Shown here piece after piece: positions 57,221 through 64,000 of a DNA stretch of 64,000 nucleotides. The notes under the pieces were generated by a model. It saw only the letters and a program-made list of their open reading frames with translations, was not told where the DNA came from and ran no database searches. Positions within the stretch are counted from its first letter, which is position 1; the number at the start of each line of letters is the position of its first letter. This stretch comes from Psilocybe azurescens (Eukaryota > Basidiomycota > Agaricomycetes > Agaricales > Agrocybaceae): NCBI GenBank assembly GCA_023853785.1, contig JAJIRX010000640.1:171679-235678 (forward strand). Direction: 5' to 3'. The translations under genes and the position numbers were made by a program.

Positions 57221-58913
57221 TTTACTAGTTGTTTATTACATAGTGAAAGTTCCATTTGTTACTTAAAATCAAACTTGAAGGGTATTTAGTTACAAGTCCT
57301 TTTTCTAGAATGACTTGTTATTATAAGGTCATTCCCCGTAATGATTATTGAACCGGCAATCAATGGCATTAAATTGATTAATTGTTCCCATCAATCTACA
57401 TCATGTGATACTTACTGTCGTTTTTGGTCATTCTTTGATTTCCTGTTTCTGATTGTCTTGACTACTCTTGACTAATGTCCACATCTTTCAAATGCTCAGA
57501 ATTTGTAGAACAGTATACCTCGTCTTCAGATTCATCACCGCCACCTTCTGCCAGTACACCAACCATGCAAAATAATTGGTTTTTCAAGTTCTGCTTCAGT
57601 GGCCTCATCACAACGACCGCCAACAATTCACAGCCTGTGAATCGGCTGGGAGGGTCTTCAGGATTATCTTTTCTATGTCCACAGGAAGTTCACCAGGCTT
57701 TGCTGGCCTCTGACTCATGCAAGGCCTGCTGCCCCTAATGCCTCCTACATTGGTGAGTAGTAATAGGACGGTTGTCAGCAACAGAGCAAGTGTATCGAAC
57801 TCAATACCTCCTTCCTTTACAGCCAGCGGTAATGGATGTTCATCTTGTTTGTTTGTTTTTATACTAAGTCCTGCACTTTATTGAAATTCAAGTTCAGCCC
57901 TCAGTAGTGGCCCAATGCCACAAATCTCATATCACTGCTACTCCTCTTTAGAGAGAAGACAACGAGAGAAAGACCGTCTGCAATGTGTGCGTTTTCAAGA
58001 TTTCTTCTTGACTCATTTGGATATTTTTCTTTTAAAACTGATTTGTCTTTCATAGTATTTGTGGGCTGTACTACAAGTTACACAGTTCAGTATGCTCCGT
58101 CCGCCTGAAGTCTGATGCGGTGTCAGCTGCCGCACATCTTTTGTTCCAGATGGTCCTCCAATCCTAGCTTCTGACTCAACCATCTGGTTTTCTTCATCAA
58201 GAACAACAAGTTTAGGAACACCACTTCATTGTCAGAGCTCCTAGGCACATTGGGCATAATTGTCAATGACCTGCAGGTGCGGCACTATACCGCAATCCCA
58301 TTCCAACTCACCTACCCAGAGTCGTACCATCTAGACTACCTCATGCTGCTGTACAACAGCATGCACATGGACGCACTTCTGTTCAACAACTTGAGGTCAT
58401 CGGACATCAATCTCCTCAGCACATGCTCAACCAAGTGGAGACAGATGATTGGGCATCAGAAATCCATTGTTGGTGGTCTTGTTTAGATTATAACGTGGCA
58501 ACAGCTTCAGCTCAGTATTGTTCCTAGCATTGCACTCAAAGCATGTATCAATGAAGTTTCTATTTAGCACGTACAACAAGGCACAGGATAATCAACTACA
58601 GCATTTCTTCTCCCCACAACCTATGCTCTATAATTCTTTTCCTTTCCCAATCGTTAAATGTCTTTGTTATTATTGTGCTGCCATTGTTGGATGCTTTCTT
58701 CTCTTGGATCTCTCGACTTAGATCCTGTTGTTTTTGAGCTCTTTCTTTTGCTGACGTATTTGCTATTTTCACAGCTACCTCAATCAACCATCGCTTTCAG
58801 TTGCAACCATATGTATAGCATTTCATATAGTACATGTAAGCAATAACACGCATTACATGCATTTACAAATATACCAGATACGTCAAATATGATCCAACGA
58901 TCTCAATCCCATC
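57221..58913. other. Intergenic DNA with one unrecognised fragment
   Basis: Mostly without supported frames. At 58229-58486 (+) an 85-aa frame (QLTYPESYHLDYLMLLYNSM, LRSSDINLLSTCSTKWRQMI) looks like real protein and may be a relic of a transposon gene. Nothing else recognisable. Confidence 0.4.
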
Positions 58914-59751
58914 CTACATTATTGGCTCTGTATCCGTACGCTCTAATGGTTTTGACTCTTTTGTTGGTTGTTCTGATTCTTCAGAATGGAGGACATTCTG
59001 AAATGCGGAACAGCGTTGAAGTGGTCTTGACGATTTTGCCTGGATTTTCCTGTCATTCGACAGGAGTGTTTGCGCAGATACTGGGTGGCTATCCCTATTT
59101 TCCTCTGGAGTGCTGAGCTGTACTTGCTGGCACAGAACTTGGGTGCAGTGGCGTTGCAATGGCCTTCTTGGATTTTGCTGATTTTTGTTATTGTTCGACA
59201 GGGCTTCTGCAGACGTAACATCGGTATTCCTGTCTTTATCAGGAATGCTTGGCTGTACTTGTTGAACCATGTGTGGCTGTACTGGTGTATGCTTATGGTG
59301 GACTGTAATATTCTGAGATATGCTATCCTGAAGGCGGTATGGTTCCTTTCTCTCAGGCCGCTGAGATTTCAAGCGCTTAGACATTTTCTGCATCTACAGA
59401 ATTATATTAAAATCAGTTGGTTAATTCAAATCAGCATGAATACTCACTTTTGGAGGCATTTATAGGCTATTCCTGTCTTGAAAGTATGTTGAAACAGTAT
59501 AAACTTGTATCGCATGCCACTAACTTACAAATTCTTCTCGAGGTGGATTCAACTTTTGGATCACGTGGGATTACATAAGTCAGACCACATGTCTGGCACA
59601 ACATGTTCTCTGTCAGCATTGCTAGACACTTGGTTGAACTTCTGTATTCAATATTAGCGTTGGTGGTCTTTTTTCTGTTCACAACACCTCTTCTGTGTTG
59701 AGGCCTTTTATTTCCACTGCTATTGATACCTCCATCATCTCTCACAGCCAT
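58914..59751 (-). CDS. Unrecognised gene with a CQTCGLTYV finger and an internal tandem repeat
   Basis: Read leftward: MAVRDDGGINSSGNKRPQ, basic sequence, then ENMLCQTCGLTYVIPRDP (a C-x2-C pair), an intron, a short exon MPPK, an intron, and MQKMSKRLKSQRPERKE followed by two ~42-residue diverged repeats (VQQVQPSIPDKDRNTDV.. and CQQVQLSTPEENRDSHPV..). It ends at 58914. Basic and Gln/Ser-rich, it is likely a DNA- or RNA-associated protein. No family recognised. An upstream in-frame ATG at 59814 would overlap the divergent gene. Confidence 0.4.
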
Positions 59752-59767
59752 CGTCTCCAAAACTCCA

Positions 59768-62700
59768 ATGCCAACGATAAATCCTTCCAAACTATCCAGA
59801 GCTGAACTTCTCAAAATAATTGAGGAGCAGGCTCAATCGCTTGAGCACAAAAAGAAAGCAATTGGTGTGTCTTTTAGTGTCTCTAGAGCTACAGTTATAT
59901 ATTAACAATTATGCAGAAAACCTAAAAGCGGAACAAAGCAAGAGAAATTCATTTCAGAAATTCATTCCACGTCCCGTAGGCCAGGCAGGGCGCAGTGAAG
60001 ACAAAGGAGGTTTTAATCTTGAAAGGGCAATGGGTGTAGACCATGATCATTATAAACGCCTTTCAGTAAGTCAGTCTGCTATTCACAGCCAGAGTGTCAA
60101 CTAAAATTCATTTAGCGTATTATTAAAATATACGCTCATAAATTTCTCAAGATGAATAAACCATTCCGTCATCAAGAGCGTCAAAAGCTTGTGGATGCAA
60201 AAATGGCGGCAAGTATTTGAGAGATATCTTTAAAAAGGGCTAATATAAGCACTTCAGATCATTCGTCGAGCAACCATATTTTCTGCGTTCCAAAACTCTT
60301 GGCCTGTAGACGAATTTCTCAAGCAATATCTTGGACACTCAACATTAGCTATAAAAAAGACCTCCAAGCTGAATTGAATGACGATGAGATTCCCGATAGA
60401 AAGGCCATCCAGCAATATTTAAATGAACTTGACTGTTTTAGGGGATCTCGCACTCAAAGTAAAAAGACATGTAACGAAGATGAATCTGATGATCCGATCA
60501 ATATTACTGTCAATGATATTGCAAAAGACATCCAACACCAACAGAAGGACTCCAGCGATGTTGAAATGGAGTCTGAGGGTAACGAACAGACTACTCAGCC
60601 GGTGAGACAATTTCAAAGTGGCACAATATTTTTATAGGCAATTCTGATACGTTGTTTAGATACAGACACCCACAAAAGCTCAGAAAAGGACTCGTTATCC
60701 AACGCAAACTCCAGTCTCATCACCAGCAAAAGGTATCCTACGTCCAATCATCAAAACTCCAACAACATTGGCTCCATGTAAAGGGAAATCACAGAAGCAA
60801 ATCACATTTGTGGACAGCTCTCCTATGGAGTCATACCGCAATATCAGCTCAGATCATGACTTTGAATCTAGTATGCCGTCTTGTGCTGTTGAAAAATTTC
60901 TCTCAAGAAGCGCTAAAAAGTATTGTTCCATTTCCAACTCTGATAGACTGAACTAAACTCTTTTCTGTATAGAATCTCAGCAAAAGCAAAGGACCTCTTG
61001 ATGGAAATGTTTCATTTTTGGTAACGCTATTCAGTATGTTCTGTGTACCGATTGTACTTATCATTTGCTTAGAATAGGCCTATAGAACCAGAAAACGATA
61101 TATTTTCACCACTTCCATCTGTGCAGGACATTCATTCTCTGCACGTAGCAAAGGAAGACAGACTGTGTGGTAAAGTTGACAAAAATGGGATGCCAGTCGC
61201 AGGCAAAGCTATTATCCAAAAACAAGGCTTGGCCACGTCAGCATCTGAGGCACATAATAAGCCAGCATCTGCCTCTCCACAAGTACGCTGTTTTTACCTT
61301 CTGTTCATTGTGTTTAACAAATTCTGAGCTCGATCATTCAGAAACCCAAGGTCGGTGTACTACTTTGTTGAAATTTAACATTGACCTTTATTAACTGAAA
61401 TTTTGTCTCTAGAAAAAGAGTGGCATACCCGCAAAAATATGAACAATGGTACGTCTTTGACCCTGTGAAATTGACCAAAACATATAGTGCTGAGCTCTAT
61501 GTATACAGAAGAATCCTTTACATCAGCACATGTCGTCTCGTACACAAGCATCTCCCAAAGTAAAGTATTTCAATACTTCATTCGTTATTCTGTGCTGAAT
61601 CTAAGCTTCATTTCAGAAACCTAAGGTTAGTATGTTGTCTATATCACCTAAGTTACGCTGTTGCTTATAGTCAATACCGCTAGGCAAAAACACATACTTT
61701 GGCAACCTCTGGTTCTCGAGTGGGTGTTTACTTGACTTAAACTTATCTGCTAAGCTATATACGTCTTTTGTGGGTTTTAGAAACGTCCAGCTCCAAAAAC
61801 AGATCTTCTAGACAAACAGCCAGCCTCAAAGAAAGCAAAGGTATGCATCTAGTATTGTCGCTAGCCATATTTATAATCACTCCTTATCCAGATGATACTA
61901 GGCGACAAGGACTACCTAGAGATCACAGAATGCCCAGCTGAGATGTGCAATGATAAAGTACCTGCTCAACTCAACCCCGACCTAGAGTCGGTCATGCAAG
62001 AGTATAGTGCTGCCCGAGTAGGATTGCATAATTCATCAGCAAAAATACCAAGCACTGGACCACAAAGCTCCGACTCGCAACCCAACTCCTTTGTGCTCAA
62101 ATCGCAAAAGCAAATAAGAACCCAGGCATCTTAGACATGGCTATTGAGTGTTCATGGCCTCTTGAAATAGACTACTCCAAGCTTTGTTGTCGTATCAAGA
62201 GGCTTGAGTCTGCTATTGTTGAGGTCTTAAACAACTTCCATGCTCTTGACGTAATACCACCATGGCAAAGGTTTGTTGAAGGCCTTATCAACCAGAGAAT
62301 ATCATTTCGCGCTTCAGCGCTATGGAGCTCCGACACAAGTGGGGTATCATATCAACTACTGGAACCTCAGGATAGTGAGCATTTTGTAATATATTTACTC
62401 GGTCCACTACTGAAAAGAGAGCTAGTTATGGGCCTGCTGGCCACCATGTCATCGCATCTGTAATCCGACACGTCATCCTGCCTGAAATTAATTTTACACT
62501 CTATCAAGAGATGCTTAATCAAACTCTGAACAATTTGGCTGAATACCGTAGCCAAACACTGGAAGAAGCAGCAGCGCCAGCCAGTGAAAATACTCAAGAC
62601 AAAGTCGATATACAATATCTGTCCAAACGTGCCAAGAGTTTCTGGGACTCTTGTCGGGATCTTCAATGGAATGCACCGGAGCTGGACCTTGACACCTTTT

Positions 62701-63278
62701 GCGAGGTTGTTGTTGCTGCGCATATTACTAATCTTCTTATTAGGCAAGATTTGGAATGCACATACGACGAAGCTGATAACACTAGAATGGAAAGTATTCG
62801 ATATGGAGATATATATAATGGACTGGGAAGTTCTGAAGAAGAAAGCGATAAATTTGACAACATATTCCGCGATATAGTAGCAGAGGGAAAAAGGTTTTTC
62901 TTTGTCTTTTTCTCCGATTCATAGCTAACACCGCTATCTTGGTTTAGATTAAAGTTACTGCTGTTAGTACACGGGCAAACAATCAAGATATAGCCATGGT
63001 AGCTATTCCTCCCGGTTTCTTCGAAAGGATACTCCTCACAGCTGCGTCTCTGAAGTATGTTTTTATTTACTGTTTCTTTGATTAGTTATTTATTGAAACA
63101 TCTTCAGGTTCCTGCTGCACCACTTAATGATGTGTCACCTCCAACAGAAGATACAAGTGATACACAGCTTGCACCTGACAATGAAGTATTACCTGAAATA
63201 GCAATACCCTCAGAGGCAATTGAACGCCATCAAGAGTCTGCTGATAAGGTATGTTTTGGGCAAATTATAATGTTGTAG
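59768..63278 (+). CDS. Unrecognised large multi-exon gene (or two adjacent genes)
   Basis: The first exon MPTINPSKLSRAELLKIIEE is a short basic helix. After introns: ERAMGVDHDHYKRLSRIIKI, YAHKFLKMNKPFRHQERQKL, AFQNSWPVDEFLKQYL and an acidic region. A Ser/Pro/Lys-rich low-complexity middle (60650-61850) has many short exons. A folded C-terminal part (61892-62924) has CSWPLEIDYSKLCCRIKRLE, YGPAGHHVIASVIRHVILPE and FWDSCRDLQWNAPELDLD. Similar architecture occurs in uncharacterised Agaricomycete proteins, but I cannot name a domain. Frame changes near 60210 and 62090 may be shifts or missed introns. The stop is near 63278. Confidence 0.45.
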
Positions 63279-63534
63279 AGCATTCTAACAAGTGAAGGCT
63301 GGGCCCGGGCGCGTCGATCATCACGCCGTGCTGTCCCTAAAACCACCCCCAATAATATCTATAATACATTGCTGAAATAATCTTTTGTTTGATTTCTGAA
63401 ACACTTCACCAGGCTCTATGCAGCTTTATTATTACATTACAGTGTACTTTTTTTGCTCATATTCGTCGGTTTAATTGAACCATATTAGTCTGCCAATGTA
63501 ACACTTGTTAATGGCATATACAAGACATTGCTTA

Positions 63535-63780
63535 ATAGCGTAGCTGGAGCACCTTTGAGTAGTGAATCTGAGACGTCACTAAATAACGGAAAAGAGCATC
63601 TTTAAGTAGTGATCTGGGACATTGCTAAAGGCTGGACAAGAGCGCCTTTGGATAGTGTATTGGGAACATCAATAAATAAGGGGCTGGAGCATCTTTAAAT
63701 AATGCATCTGCGACATTGCTAAATGCTAAGCAGAAGCACCTCTACATAGTGTGTTTGCAGACATTATTAAATGTTGTTTT
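63535..63780. repeat. Degenerate ~48-bp minisatellite
   Basis: About five diverged tandem units share the pattern GGAGCACCTTT..AGTAGTG..CTG.GACATTGCTAAAT. Related wording continues weakly to ~63930. No coding frame. Confidence 0.75.
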
Positions 63781-64000
63781 TTGGACATGACTTAACCCTG
63801 TGCCAAAGCAGCCATTTGATAGTGATTCAGCCCGGCTAACAGCTCTCTGAGCACTATTTGCTGCTGCTGATAAAACATTATTAAATGGCGTCATTTTGAT
63901 AATTAACTACCGTCATTAAATGCTGTCAGAACATAATGATTTGATGGTGGCTACACATTTATCATCGAACTAGGCACATGAACAAATGCCGAGTTGGCTT

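Overview
The window is nuclear DNA of a filamentous basidiomycete, most likely an Agaricomycete. Several things point there: host genes with many 55-70 bp GT..AG introns, CxC5/CxC6 (KDZ-associated) and fungal Tnp2 transposon proteins, a Ty3 chromovirus, and what looks like a fungal TET/JBP-type dioxygenase gene. Host-type genes lie in GC-rich blocks (about 10.9-14.2 kb, 17.9-23 kb and 30.8-35 kb), surrounded by AT-rich, transposon-dominated DNA.

Layout. 1-1.1 kb: decayed Tc1/mariner element with its right terminal repeat. 1.5-3.7 kb (-): decayed CxC5/CxC6 gene. 3.7-7.8 kb (-): decayed hAT transposase, split by a 2.4-kb element (4482-6900) with ~1.17-kb inverted arms and a 7-bp target duplication. 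10.1-10.4 kb: orphan 3' end of an FAD oxidoreductase. 10.9-13.2 kb (-): GPI1, divergent from a Rho-family GTPase (13.3-14.15 kb, +). 15.2-15.8 kb (-): small coiled-coil gene with a heptad minisatellite. 17.9-22.6 kb (-): fused lysine-ketoglutarate reductase/saccharopine dehydrogenase. 23.9-30.4 kb: repeated modules carrying two paralogous 8-cysteine secreted proteins (spliced, 137 and 136 aa), two inverted MITEs and a solo LTR, all datable against empty sites inside the window. 30.8-33.7 kb (-): 3' part of the ribosome-biogenesis gene MAK21/NOC1, preceded at 33.7-35.5 kb by a second copy of the LKR/SDH promoter, exon 1 and exon 2. 35.5-46.2 kb (+): decayed Tnp2 (CACTA-type) transposase, interrupted at 38305-44986 by a chromovirus with no LTR differences seen, 5-bp target duplications and a Tf1-type self-priming signature. 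46.3-52.4 kb: mosaic of host-gene fragments (LRR/F-box-like, DOCK-like, FG-nucleoporin-like) between two ~75-bp direct repeats. 52.5-57.2 kb (+): large TET/JBP-like gene. 58.9-63.3 kb: two unrecognised divergent multi-exon genes, then a ~48-bp minisatellite.

How it works together. GPI1, the Rho GTPase, LKR/SDH and MAK21 are housekeeping functions (GPI anchors, polarity signalling, lysine metabolism, ribosome biogenesis). The rest is an accessory landscape of nested transposons, segmental duplication and gene-fragment capture. A modified-base dioxygenase near KDZ- and CACTA-type debris matches the published association of fungal TET/JBP genes with transposons. Many coding regions carry single-base frame shifts, often in homopolymers. 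I cannot tell real decay from uncorrected indels without reads. All identifications rest on reading motifs by eye; no database search was run.
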